This document shows positions 1-8,443 of a stretch of 64,000 nucleotides of DNA, piece after piece. Every line of letters starts with the position of its first letter. Positions within the stretch are counted from its first letter, which is position 1. A program made the position numbers and the translations under genes. Source of the DNA: an uncultured Lachnoclostridium sp. (GTDB lineage Bacteria > Bacillota > Clostridia > Lachnospirales > Lachnospiraceae); the NCBI GenBank assembly GCA_905212635.1, contig CAJMFH010000011.1, positions 1 through 64,000 on the forward strand. The letters are read 5' to 3'. A model generated the notes under the pieces. The model saw only the letters and a list, made by a program, of their open reading frames with translations, was not told where the DNA came from and did no database searches.

Positions 1-8
1 TTCGCGAG

Positions 9-80
9 TACTCCCAGTAGGAATCGAACCTACAACTGCCCCTTAGGAGGGGGCTGTTATATCCATTTAACTATGAGAGC
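9..80 (-). tRNA. tRNA-Arg (anticodon CCT)
   Basis: On the minus strand a complete 72-nt cloverleaf can be folded. The acceptor arm is GCTCTCA/TGGGAGT with one G-T pair. The anticodon stem is GCCCC/GGGGC around loop CTCCTAA, giving anticodon CCT (decodes AGG). The T arm is GTAGG/CCTAC with loop TTCGATT, and the discriminator base is A. CCA is not encoded, so it would be added after transcription. The gene lies downstream of metK on the same strand and could be cotranscribed with it. Confidence 0.93.
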
Positions 81-168
81 ATGCCGGCCCGAATTCTTCG
101 AGCCGGAATATCAAAAATCAAAACCTATATGATATAAATTTTACAGTTCTTGCTGCGAACCTGTTCTT

Positions 169-1347
169 TTACAGATATTTCTTCAGTAGATCCACTTTGT
201 CAAGTTTCTCCCAAGGGAGGTCGAGGTCGTTGCGGCCGAAGTGTCCGTAAGCTGCGGTAGCCTTGTAGATCGGGCGGCGCAGGTCGAGCATCTGGATGAT
301 GCCGGCTGGACGCAGGTCGAAATTCTCGCGGATGATATCGACTAACTTGTCCTCGGAAAGTTTGCCGGTGCCGAAAGTGTCGATGCGGATCGAAGTCGGA
401 GAAGCGACGCCGATCGCATAGGAAAGCTGGATTTCAGCTTTGTCGCAAAGACCGGCAGCTACGAGATTCTTTGCGACATAGCGGGCTGCGTAAGCAGCAG
501 AACGGTCTACTTTCGTGCAGTCCTTACCGGAGAAAGCACCGCCGCCGTGGCGTGCCCATCCGCCGTAAGTATCGACGATGATCTTGCGGCCGGTCAGACC
601 GCTGTCGCCGTTTGGACCACCGATGACAAAACGCCCTGTTGGATTGATATAATATTTTGTGTCATCATCCAAAAGTTCTGCAGGGAGAATTGGATCAATA
701 ACTTTTTCGCGGATATCTTCTTTAATCTGATCCCAGCTGACATCTTCGCTGTGCTGGCTGGAGATGACAACGGCATCAATGCGGGAAGGATTCCCGGCTT
801 CGTCGTATTCGACGGTTACCTGGGATTTGCCGTCCGGGCGCAGATAAGGAAGAGTTCCGTCTTTGCGGACTTTCGATAACTGGCGGGAAAGACGGTGAGC
901 CAGATGGATCGGATAAGGCATGTATTCGTCGGTTTCGTTGGTGGCGTAACCGAACATCATACCCTGATCGCCGGCACCGATTGCCTCAATCTGGCTGTCT
1001 GTAAGCTTTGCTTCCAAAGCCTTGTCAACGCCCATAGCGATATCTGTGGACTGCTTGTCCAAAGCAACCATAACGCCACATGTATTGGCATCGAACCCCT
1101 TTTCTGAAGCATCATAACCGATTTCGCGAATCGTATCGCGGATAATATTTTGAAAATCAACCTGAGCCTTTGTGGTCACTTCTCCCATGACCAATACTAG
1201 ACCGGTGGTAATTGCTGTTTCGCAGGCTACACGACTCATCGGATCCTGTGCAAGCAATGCGTCCAAGATTGCGTCAGAGATCTGATCGCAAATTTTATCT
1301 GGATGTCCTTCTGTTACGGATTCAGAAGTAAATAGTATCTTACTCAT
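169..1347 (-). CDS. metK: S-adenosylmethionine synthetase
   Basis: MetK makes S-adenosylmethionine from methionine and ATP in the cytoplasm. The 392-residue product starts MSKILFTSESVTEGHPDK and carries the family loops GAGDQGMMFG and GGGAFSGKD. Length is normal for the family. An in-frame ATG lies 23 codons further upstream, but the chosen ATG has a GAGG Shine-Dalgarno seven bases before it and the upstream extension matches nothing in the family. A promoter predicted at 1388-1416 leaves a leader of only about 30 nt, so no SAM riboswitch fits. The gene lies after DAHP synthase on the same strand but behind a terminator. Confidence 0.97.
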   Translation of the reverse strand: MSKILFTSESVTEGHPDKICDQISDAILDALLAQDPMSRVACETAITTGLVLVMGEVTTKAQVDFQNIIRDTIREIGYDASEKGFDANTCGVMVALDKQSTDIAMGVDKALEAKLTDSQIEAIGAGDQGMMFGYATNETDEYMPYPIHLAHRLSRQLSKVRKDGTLPYLRPDGKSQVTVEYDEAGNPSRIDAVVISSQHSEDVSWDQIKEDIREKVIDPILPAELLDDDTKYYINPTGRFVIGGPNGDSGLTGRKIIVDTYGGWARHGGGAFSGKDCTKVDRSAAYAARYVAKNLVAAGLCDKAEIQLSYAIGVASPTSIRIDTFGTGKLSEDKLVDIIRENFDLRPAGIIQMLDLRRPIYKATAAYGHFGRNDLDLPWEKLDKVDLLKKYL

Positions 1348-1387
1348 ATTAAACCTCATTTCTGTTGCATAAAATGTCTCACACCTT

Positions 1388-1416
1388 AGCATACAACAAA
1401 AAAGGGTAAACGTCAA
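1388..1416 (-). promoter_or_regulatory. Predicted metK promoter
   Basis: Read on the minus strand, TTGACG at 1416-1411 is followed by a 17-bp spacer and TATGCT at 1393-1388. The -35 box sits in the descending arm of the terminator hairpin of the preceding gene, so terminator and promoter share bases. Confidence 0.6.
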
Positions 1417-1436
1417 GAAAATCTTGGCATTTGCCC
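1398..1436 (-). terminator. Rho-independent terminator after DAHP synthase
   Basis: On the minus strand about 15 paired bases (with GC-to-GT replacements) close a TTTT loop, followed by six T. It lies about 80 bp after the stop of the DAHP synthase gene. Confidence 0.75.
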
Positions 1437-1514
1437 GTTATATTTTGCAATGTAATGACAGAATTACTATGTAACCGAATCTTAACGTAATCTTGGAATT
1501 ACAGACTCTTGAAA

Positions 1515-2537
1515 TTACAGACGATCCGCCAATTCATAAATCAGTTTCTCTGTCTTTTCCCATCCGAGACAAGGGTCTGTGATGGATTTTCCGTAGACAT
1601 GGTCGCCAATCTTCTGGTTGCCGTCTTCGATATAACTTTCGATCATAAGACCCTTCACCATATTGTGGATATCTTTGGAAACGCGGCGGTTTTCAAGCAC
1701 TTCTTTAGAGATACGGATCTGCTGCTCAAAATGTTTGCCGGAGTTTGCGTGGTTTGTATCCACGATAACAGCCATATTTTCAAGATTTCTCTCGCTGTAA
1801 ATCTCGTGGAGAAGAAGCAGGTCTTCGTAGTGGTAGTTTGGAAGGCTGCGTCCGTGTTTGTTCACACTTCCACGAAGGATAGCATGCGTAAGCGGATTTC
1901 CCTGTGTTTCAACTTCCTGCTGGCGGTAGATGAAATGGTGGCCACACTGTGCAGCCTCAATAGAATTAAGCATAACCGAAAGGTAACCACTGGTTGGATT
2001 TTTCATGCCACATGGAACTTCAATTCCACTGGCGGTCAGGCGGTGCTGCTGGTTTTCTACCGAACGCGCGCCGACAGCAATATAGGAAAGAATATCGGAA
2101 AGATATTCGTAATTTTCAGGGTAAAGCATTTCATCGGCACAAGACATACCCGTCTGCTCTACGACAGCGATATGTGTCTCGCGGATGGAATGAAGACCTT
2201 TAAGCATGTCTTCTTTTTCTTCCGGATTTGGCTGGCTTGCCATTCCTTTGTATCCTTTTCCGGTCGTTCTTGGTTTATTGGTATAAACGCGGGGAACGAT
2301 AAAAATTTTATCTGCAACCTTTTCCTGAATACGAGCCAGGCGCAGGGTGTAGTCAATAACAGCTTCTTCGTTATCTGCCGAGCAAGGTCCGATGATCAAA
2401 GCAAAAAGATCACTTTTTCCGGTAAAAATATCACGAAGGACAGCATCTCTGCCTTCTTTGATCTTTGCAACTTTTTCTGATACGGGAATTTCTCGTTTGA
2501 CCTCGTCGGGGTCAGGTAAGCGACGTAAAATATTCAT
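1515..2537 (-). CDS. aroF: 3-deoxy-7-phosphoheptulonate synthase (DAHP synthase, class I)
   Basis: This enzyme condenses phosphoenolpyruvate with erythrose 4-phosphate, the first step of the shikimate pathway. The 340-residue protein has the AroF/G/H layout: LIIGPCSADN near residue 50, PRVYTNKPRTTGKGYKG, GARSVENQQHRLTASG, CGMKNPTSG, and a DTNHANSGK metal/phosphate loop. It is of the short AroFGH type with no fused chorismate mutase. An upstream in-frame TTG was rejected because GGAGG lies just inside it; the chosen ATG is spaced eight bases from that GGAGG. Which aromatic amino acid inhibits it cannot be read from sequence here. No other shikimate genes are in the window. Confidence 0.95.
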   Translation of the reverse strand: MNILRRLPDPDEVKREIPVSEKVAKIKEGRDAVLRDIFTGKSDLFALIIGPCSADNEEAVIDYTLRLARIQEKVADKIFIVPRVYTNKPRTTGKGYKGMASQPNPEEKEDMLKGLHSIRETHIAVVEQTGMSCADEMLYPENYEYLSDILSYIAVGARSVENQQHRLTASGIEVPCGMKNPTSGYLSVMLNSIEAAQCGHHFIYRQQEVETQGNPLTHAILRGSVNKHGRSLPNYHYEDLLLLHEIYSERNLENMAVIVDTNHANSGKHFEQQIRISKEVLENRRVSKDIHNMVKGLMIESYIEDGNQKIGDHVYGKSITDPCLGWEKTEKLIYELADRL

Positions 2538-2555
2538 AACAGTATCCTCCAATCT

Positions 2556-2595
2556 TATCGTATTTCACGATACCATTGAAAAAGAGCGATGTCAA
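2556..2595 (-). promoter_or_regulatory. DAHP synthase promoter with palindromic operator
   Basis: Minus strand: TTGACA (2595-2590), 17-bp spacer, TATCGT (2572-2567). The -10 box is one arm of a perfect 6-bp inverted repeat, TATCGT-5 bp-ACGATA (2556-2572), a natural place for a repressor. The regulator is unknown. Confidence 0.6.
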
Positions 2596-2686
2596 GCAAA
2601 AAAACATTATGAAAATGAAAAGAAATGTGTTAAAATAAAATTATCTTTGAGAAAAATCGTGAAAAGCGAGGTGAAATCGAGGAAAT

Positions 2687-4216
2687 ATGAGTAAAAATAA
2701 TAAAAAAAAGAAAAATGTTAAAAAGACAAGAAATACCTTTATTATACTGGCGGTCTGCCCGATCATGGTACTTATTCTGATGGTGGCACTTTTTGCTTAC
2801 GGGGAAATGAAAAGTATCCGCAGCACGTATCAGATTTCATCGGAAGATATGCCGTCGCCGTACAGTTTATTTGACCGGGTGCTGCTGTTAAATTCGTATA
2901 CCAAGTACGATTACATGGATTTACAGGACCGCGCCATGCGGGATCCGAAAGTGTTTCTTGATAATGAATATCTGAATAAAGAAAATAATTATCTGAAAGA
3001 AAAATACTCCTTTCTGGCGGTTATTGTAGATGGGGGATTTACATTTTTTGGAGATTTTGATAAATACGATTATGTATACCGGGATCTGCTGGTGGCAAAT
3101 AATAATTATTCAGAAGAAAGTGGACAGTATTGTGGAAAAGAAGATAAGAAATTTCTGTTTAAAAAATTGGGTGTCATACTGCCGGACGGCCGAACGGGAA
3201 GTGTGTGCATTGTAACAGATCTCAATGTCAATCTTCCGCATATTACCGTATTTTCCGTTGGACTTTTGGGAATGATCATTATTGTTTGTGTTCTGATCGT
3301 GACAGGAATTATCGGGCACACCTATTACAATGTACTTGTACCGATACGGCAGCTTCAGGTGGCGGCGATCCATATCAGTGAAGGAGATCTTGATTACGAA
3401 CTGCCATCGATCGAGGGCAGTGAATTTGATGGTTTGTATGAGGATTTTGATACGATGCAGACCAGACTGCGGGAGACGACGGAGGAACGAAACCGCGCAG
3501 ATGCTCTTACCAAAGAAGTGATTGGAAATATTTCCCATGATCTTAAGACACCTCTTACCGCGATCAAAGGGTATGCGGAAGGAATTATGGATGGTGTGGC
3601 GGCGACGCCGGAACGTATGGAACGGTATGTCAAAACGATCCATTCCAAGGCGGTGGATATGGCTGGTCTGGTGGATGAACTTTCGTATTTTACAAAAATT
3701 TATCAAAAAGTGGAAGATTTCCGCTTTGCACCGGTAAAGGCAAGTTACTTTTTTGCGGAGTGTATCAGCGGTATGAGCCTGGATCTTGAGACCCGCAACA
3801 TACAGCTTTTGTATCAGTGCGATGTCGGCGAAGACGTTCAGATTGTCATTGATGAAGAAAAAATAAAAAGAGTTGTTGCAAATATAGTAGGTAATGCGGT
3901 AAAATATATACAAAGGGAACAGGGAATGATCCTTGTCAATGTAGAAGATCAGGGTTCTTTTATTCAGGTCATGATCCGTGATAATGGAAAAGGGATAGGA
4001 AAAGAGGAACTGCCATTTATCTTTGAACGATTTTACCGGACAGACAGTTCCCGAAATTCACGAACCGGTGGCAGTGGTTTGGGACTGGCGATAGCAAAAA
4101 AGATCATGGACGAACACGGTGGACGCATTTGGGCAGAAAGCGAGCTTGGAAAAGGGACAGCGATTTACTTTACATTAAAAAAGGAAACAGAACAAAAGGA
4201 GGAACACAATGAGTAA
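2687..4216 (+). CDS. Membrane sensor histidine kinase (HAMP, HisKA, HATPase)
   Basis: This is the sensor of a two-component pair. The 509-residue protein has a basic N-terminus, a first membrane helix at about 17-38, an outer sensor region of about 150 residues, a second helix at about 188-212 and a HAMP linker. The HisKA box NISHDLKTP has the phosphorylatable His284. The ATPase domain has the N box NIVGNAVKY, DNGKGIG and GGSGLGL. The stop overlaps the start of the response regulator by 8 bp, so translation is coupled. The signal cannot be read from sequence; the outer domain is not one I recognise. The start follows GAGG at good spacing. Confidence 0.93.
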   Translation: MSKNNKKKKNVKKTRNTFIILAVCPIMVLILMVALFAYGEMKSIRSTYQISSEDMPSPYSLFDRVLLLNSYTKYDYMDLQDRAMRDPKVFLDNEYLNKENNYLKEKYSFLAVIVDGGFTFFGDFDKYDYVYRDLLVANNNYSEESGQYCGKEDKKFLFKKLGVILPDGRTGSVCIVTDLNVNLPHITVFSVGLLGMIIIVCVLIVTGIIGHTYYNVLVPIRQLQVAAIHISEGDLDYELPSIEGSEFDGLYEDFDTMQTRLRETTEERNRADALTKEVIGNISHDLKTPLTAIKGYAEGIMDGVAATPERMERYVKTIHSKAVDMAGLVDELSYFTKIYQKVEDFRFAPVKASYFFAECISGMSLDLETRNIQLLYQCDVGEDVQIVIDEEKIKRVVANIVGNAVKYIQREQGMILVNVEDQGSFIQVMIRDNGKGIGKEELPFIFERFYRTDSSRNSRTGGSGLGLAIAKKIMDEHGGRIWAESELGKGTAIYFTLKKETEQKEEHNE

Positions 4217-4913
4217 GAGAATTTTGATTGTAGAGGATGAGTTGCCAATTGCAGAATTGGAAAAGGATTATCTGGAATTGAGTGGATTTGACGTTGTAAT
4301 TTGCAGCGATGGTACAGAAGGTATGAATTTGGCGACGACTGAAAAATTTGATATGGTGATACTGGATCTTATGCTTCCGGGAACGGACGGTTTTGAAATC
4401 TGTAAAAAGATCCGTGAGACATCCGAGATTCCGGTTATGATGGTTTCGGCAAAGAAAGAAGATATCGACAAGATTCGCGGACTCGGATTGGGAGCCAATG
4501 ATTATATGACCAAGCCATTCAGTCCAAGTGAACTTGTGGCACGTGTGAAGGCGCATTTGGAGCGTTACAAAAAATTAGTTGGCAATGCGATGAAAGAAGA
4601 AAATGAAGTGATCGAAGCAGGCGGACTGAAGATTGACCGAACGGCGCGCCGTGTGTATGTAGATGGTGTCGAGAAGAATCTTACGACCAAAGAATTTGAT
4701 CTTTTGTTCTTCTTAGCACAGCATCCGAACCGGGTATTTTCCAAAGAAGAACTTTTGGAAGAAGTGTGGCAACTGAGTCCGGTTGGTGCGGACATTGCGA
4801 CGGTTACGGTTCATATCAAAAAAATCCGTGAGAAGATTGAAAAAGATACCCAGAATCCGCAGTACATCGAGACGGTTTGGGCAGTCGGTTACCGATTCAT
4901 TGTAAAAGAGTAA
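4209..4913 (+). CDS. OmpR/PhoB-family response regulator
   Basis: This 234-residue DNA-binding regulator is the partner of the preceding kinase. The receiver domain has the acidic pocket EDE near residues 9-11, phosphoacceptor Asp53 in ILDLMLPG and the conserved Lys in TKPFSP (102). The C-terminal winged helix-turn-helix covers about 130-234, with LTTKEFDLLFFLAQHP and a typical end VWAVGYRF. The GGAGGAACACA site before its ATG lies inside the kinase gene. Targets are unknown; the downstream genes could include some. Confidence 0.95.
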   Translation: MSKRILIVEDELPIAELEKDYLELSGFDVVICSDGTEGMNLATTEKFDMVILDLMLPGTDGFEICKKIRETSEIPVMMVSAKKEDIDKIRGLGLGANDYMTKPFSPSELVARVKAHLERYKKLVGNAMKEENEVIEAGGLKIDRTARRVYVDGVEKNLTTKEFDLLFFLAQHPNRVFSKEELLEEVWQLSPVGADIATVTVHIKKIREKIEKDTQNPQYIETVWAVGYRFIVKE

Positions 4914-4997
4914 GAATAAACGAACAACATTTGGTTCATACTAACCGGGTATGACAGATACGTAAGCACATCGAGGAACCCGGAAAGGAGAATACCC

Positions 4998-6020
4998 ATG
5001 AACCATGTAAAAAAATACAAGAGAGTATTGATCTTATTAGGAACTGCATGTGTAATTTATGTGAGCTTTTGCTATATTTTACCACTTGTGGTTCCTTTTG
5101 TATTGGCATTCGTGTTTGCAAAAGTTTTGCAGCCGTGGACGAAAAAGATACATACGGCGACTCATATCAATGAAAAATTGTGCAGTGTTCTTATGGTGTT
5201 TGTAAGCCTCGGTGCACTGGGGTGTTTTTTATTTTATATCGGATATTTGTGTGCGAGCCAGCTCGTGGAATTTGTCCGGCATCTTCCCGGTCAGGCAGGT
5301 GCTCTGTCACATCTGTGCCAGGGCGGCTGTGGTTCCATCGACAATCTGCTTGCATTGACAAAAGGAACCAGTTACCGGTGGCTGGAAGCGCGGATGAGCG
5401 ATATGGATGGACAGATTGCCGGAGTGTTGCTGCCACAGATTACGGGAAGCATTCCGCGGATGTTTCTGCGTATCGGAGAATGGGGAGCCGGGTTTGTGGT
5501 GTTTCTGATGGCGACCCTTCTGCTGTCATTGGATGAAAAAACCGAAGTAAGATACCCTGCCCTCATGCCTTATGTTAAAAAACTAAAGGTGGCAGGATTT
5601 GCCTATCTGAAAGCGCAGGGGCTGCTTTTATTTTTTATTGCCGTAATTTCTACGATCGTACTATTGCTGTTAAAAAATCCGTATGCGGTACTGCTTGGCA
5701 TCCTTATCGCTGTCGTGGATGCATTTCCAATTCTTGGGAGCGGAACGGTCTTAATCCCGTGGGCGGTTTTTAATTGGATTCAAAAAGATTATGTGACAGC
5801 GGCGGTGCTTTTGACGCTGTATGTGGTAACAATGGTTATCCGTGAAATGCTGGAACCAAGGCTTATGGGAAAAGAGATGGGTCTGAAACCACTGTATGTA
5901 CTTTTGTCCGTGTATGTAGGTTTAAAATTGTTCGGCGTCGGAGGTATCGTTCTTGGCCCGATCGGACTTACGATATTAAAAACGGTATTTGAACAGGCAT
6001 CTTTTAGTCATACAACGTAA
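4998..6020 (+). CDS. ytvI: YtvI-like sporulation membrane protein (AI-2E exporter superfamily)
   Basis: A 340-residue polytopic membrane protein of the UPF0118/AI-2E family, most like the sporulation protein YtvI. About eight hydrophobic helices are visible, with a soluble stretch near 100-150 and the family end segment LMGKEMGLKPLYVLLSVYVG followed by GIVLGPIG. In Bacillus, ytvI belongs to the sporulation regulon. Its next neighbour here is a coat-kinase-like gene with a sigma-E-type promoter, which fits a sporulation role. The transported substrate is unknown. The ATG follows AAAGGAG at good spacing. Confidence 0.8.
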   Translation: MNHVKKYKRVLILLGTACVIYVSFCYILPLVVPFVLAFVFAKVLQPWTKKIHTATHINEKLCSVLMVFVSLGALGCFLFYIGYLCASQLVEFVRHLPGQAGALSHLCQGGCGSIDNLLALTKGTSYRWLEARMSDMDGQIAGVLLPQITGSIPRMFLRIGEWGAGFVVFLMATLLLSLDEKTEVRYPALMPYVKKLKVAGFAYLKAQGLLLFFIAVISTIVLLLLKNPYAVLLGILIAVVDAFPILGSGTVLIPWAVFNWIQKDYVTAAVLLTLYVVTMVIREMLEPRLMGKEMGLKPLYVLLSVYVGLKLFGVGGIVLGPIGLTILKTVFEQASFSHTT

Positions 6021-6036
6021 CCTTTCTTCATACAAT
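6008..6036 (+). promoter_or_regulatory. Sigma-E-like promoter before the CotS-like gene
   Basis: TCATACA (6008-6014), a 14-bp spacer and CATACAAT (6029-6036) fit the Bacillus sigma-E consensus (KMATATT, 14-15 bp, CATACAHT): the -10 matches fully and the -35 matches 5 of 7. The -35 overlaps the end of ytvI. This implies mother-cell expression during sporulation. Confidence 0.55.
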
Positions 6037-6062
6037 GTTAAAACATGAAGGAGGGGTGTAAG

Positions 6063-7061
6063 TTGGAAGATAAGGTGGAAAAAAGCCTGGCAAATTATGA
6101 TCTGACTGTAAAACGACGTTACCGCCATCGCGGCGGCTGGCTGCTCGAAACGACGCAGGGCCCGAAACTGCTTCGCGAATACGAACAGATCCGGGGACAT
6201 TTTGCCTTTGAAAATAAAATAAAAGAAATTCTGGTTCTGCGGGGATTTGACCGGGTTGATCAAGTGCTGAAAAATGGTGCGGATCAGTATGTGACAGAAC
6301 TTGAAAGCGGCGAAAAATATGTGATCTATCAATGGTTTACCGGGGAAGAATGTGATTTGCGGGCAAAACCGGATCTGGCACTTGCCGGAGAAAATCTTGC
6401 GAGACTGCATCATGCCCTGCGGGATGTGTGCGTGCTGGAGGAAGAAGAGCCGGTGCCTGCCGGTGTACCCCTTCTGGAGCGGGTGCAGAAGCACACGCGG
6501 GAACTGAAACGGATCCATACATATATGAAAAAGAAGAAACAGCGGACGGAATTTGAAATTCAGGCGATTGGCTGTTTTGAACGGTTTTATGAAAAAGCGG
6601 TAGAAGCCTGTGGGCGGTTGGAAAACTGCAATTATTATTGTAAAATAATGGAAGAAGGAGGGCGCTACTGCCACGGCGACTATAATTATCATAATCTGAT
6701 CCGGGAATCCAGCCGTCTTGCGACTGTGGGATTTGAAAAGGCAGGGAAGGGGATTCCGCTTCTGGATCTAACCTATCTGATGCGGAAAACATTGGAAAAA
6801 AATGGATGGGACAGAAAAAAAGGAATGATCCTTCTTGAAAATTATGCAAAGAAAGTTTCCTTAACAAAAGAGGAGCAGGAATTTGTCTATATCATGCTTC
6901 TGTTTCCGGAAAAATATTGGAAACTGCTGAATGGATATTTTAACCATAAAAAGAGCTGGTTTTCGGAACAGAGTCTCCAAAAACTGCGTAGTTTGGGTGA
7001 GATGGAACAGTGCCGCGAACAGTTTTTAAAAAACTATGAAAACGGTGGAAGTTTTCTGTGA
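6063..7061 (+). CDS. CotS-like spore coat kinase-fold protein
   Basis: The 332-residue product resembles the CotS/YutH/YsxE group of spore coat proteins, which share the aminoglycoside-phosphotransferase kinase fold. Visible features are the N-lobe (residues 20-100), the hinge region YVIYQWFTGEEC, and a CHGDYNYHNL catalytic loop near 200. The usual DFD-type metal Asp is not obvious: the matching region reads VGFEKAGKG. Activity as a kinase is therefore doubtful. The start is taken as TTG because AAGGAGGGG ends four bases before it, whereas the upstream ATG (6045) lies before the ribosome site. A sigma-E-like promoter precedes it. Confidence 0.78.
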   Translation: MEDKVEKSLANYDLTVKRRYRHRGGWLLETTQGPKLLREYEQIRGHFAFENKIKEILVLRGFDRVDQVLKNGADQYVTELESGEKYVIYQWFTGEECDLRAKPDLALAGENLARLHHALRDVCVLEEEEPVPAGVPLLERVQKHTRELKRIHTYMKKKKQRTEFEIQAIGCFERFYEKAVEACGRLENCNYYCKIMEEGGRYCHGDYNYHNLIRESSRLATVGFEKAGKGIPLLDLTYLMRKTLEKNGWDRKKGMILLENYAKKVSLTKEEQEFVYIMLLFPEKYWKLLNGYFNHKKSWFSEQSLQKLRSLGEMEQCREQFLKNYENGGSFL

Positions 7062-7113
7062 TTTATGCTATACTTACTTTAACTGAAGTCTTGGATAGAG
7101 AATGAGGTGCAGA

Positions 7114-8424
7114 ATGAGAAACAAAAGGATGATGGGGCTGCTTTTAGCGGTACTGTGCTGTCTGCTCTTTTCCGGGTGTGGAAAAAAGACAGCAGGACCG
7201 GCGGCGACGCAAAGTCCGAACCCCAATGCGGCGATCACCTATGAAAAAGGACGTGATCTCGTGGGCGTTTTGACAAAGGCAGATGCCGGCACGATGACAT
7301 TTTATGAGCCGGAGCTGGAAAAAGAAGCGACCTATACGTATAGCGGGGCGACAGAGGTTTTGACGAAAAATGACAAGCAGATTTCGTCAGAGTCTCTTGA
7401 GGTTGGACAAGTATTTGATCTGTATCTGGATGAGGGAAAGACGACATTGCAGAAAGTACAGAGCTCCAAGGACATACTGGAAAATGACGACGTGAAGGAT
7501 GTTCAGTTTAATACGGACGAATCCTATCTCGAGATACAGGGAACACGTTACCGCTATGGAAGCGGATTTCAGGCGTTTTCCGATGGGAAACCAATTGAAT
7601 TACAGGAAATTGCCGCCACAGACGAAGTGACTTTCCGAGGAGTCAAGGGAAAAGCCTATTCGATCGTGGTGACAAAAGGGCATGGCTATATCAAGCCAGC
7701 CAAATATAAAGATTTTATCGGCGGGACGATGACCATTTCCGGTGTACGGATTCTGCCAGTGACAGAAAACATGCTGGTGCCTGTTCCGGAAGGAACATAT
7801 GAGGTTTCCATGAAAAACGGAGACTTTGAAGGAAGCCGGAGTATTGCTGTCGAACGCGACAAGACGTTGGAACTTGATATGTCGCTCTTTAAGAGCACAG
7901 TCAAAGACAAAGGACAAGTTGTATTTGACATTGATCCGCAGGGCGCGGAACTGTATGTCAATGGAACGATGACCGATTACAGTAAACCGGTGTCTCTCAA
8001 ATATGGGAAGCATTCGATACAGGTTATACTGGATGGTTATACAACATACACCGGCATCGTGGACGTGCAGTCTGCCAATCCGACGGTAAGGATCAGTCTG
8101 GCGGAAGAAGAGGCCGAAGTGTCAAGCGATGACGAGAGTAGTGTGGAAAAGGATGATTCAAACCAGCAGAACAAGGTGACAGAAAGTTATGACAATAATC
8201 ATAAGATCACGGTCAGCACCCCTGCCGGAGCAAGCGTTTACCTCGATGGCAATTATCAGGGAGTAGCGCCATGCAGTTTTCCGAAAAAAATTGGAGCCAT
8301 TACATTGACACTGGCGAAGGATGGGTATACGACAAAGAGTTATTCTGTCACGACAACAGACGATGATGAAGACGTTTCCTGGAGTTTTCCGGATCTGGCA
8401 GCAAAGGGAAGCGAAACCAATTAA
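7114..8424 (+). CDS. PEGA-domain lipoprotein
   Basis: This 436-residue exported lipoprotein has a signal peptide ending in LLFSGCGKK, so Cys is the lipid anchor. It has two PEGA-type beta repeats near the C-terminus, recognisable by IDPQGAELYVNG...YGKHSIQVILDGYTTY and TPAGASVYLDGNYQG...IGAITLTLAKDGYTTKSY, separated by an acidic Ser-rich linker. The middle contains a related Ig-like segment. PEGA domains occur in cell-surface proteins of unknown binding role. The start chosen has GAGGTG four bases upstream; an ATG four codons earlier is possible. It sits between sporulation and glycogen genes and its function is unknown. Confidence 0.8.
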   Translation: MRNKRMMGLLLAVLCCLLFSGCGKKTAGPAATQSPNPNAAITYEKGRDLVGVLTKADAGTMTFYEPELEKEATYTYSGATEVLTKNDKQISSESLEVGQVFDLYLDEGKTTLQKVQSSKDILENDDVKDVQFNTDESYLEIQGTRYRYGSGFQAFSDGKPIELQEIAATDEVTFRGVKGKAYSIVVTKGHGYIKPAKYKDFIGGTMTISGVRILPVTENMLVPVPEGTYEVSMKNGDFEGSRSIAVERDKTLELDMSLFKSTVKDKGQVVFDIDPQGAELYVNGTMTDYSKPVSLKYGKHSIQVILDGYTTYTGIVDVQSANPTVRISLAEEEAEVSSDDESSVEKDDSNQQNKVTESYDNNHKITVSTPAGASVYLDGNYQGVAPCSFPKKIGAITLTLAKDGYTTKSYSVTTTDDDEDVSWSFPDLAAKGSETN

Positions 8425-8443
8425 TGGAAAGGAGATATTTATT

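Noticed and set aside
1348..1500. SAM riboswitch before metK
   Set aside because: No S-box motifs, and the predicted leader is too short; the hairpin there is the terminator of the preceding gene.
1509..2480. Antisense open frame of 323 codons opposite DAHP synthase
   Set aside because: No domain or ribosome site; the opposite strand is a clear enzyme gene.
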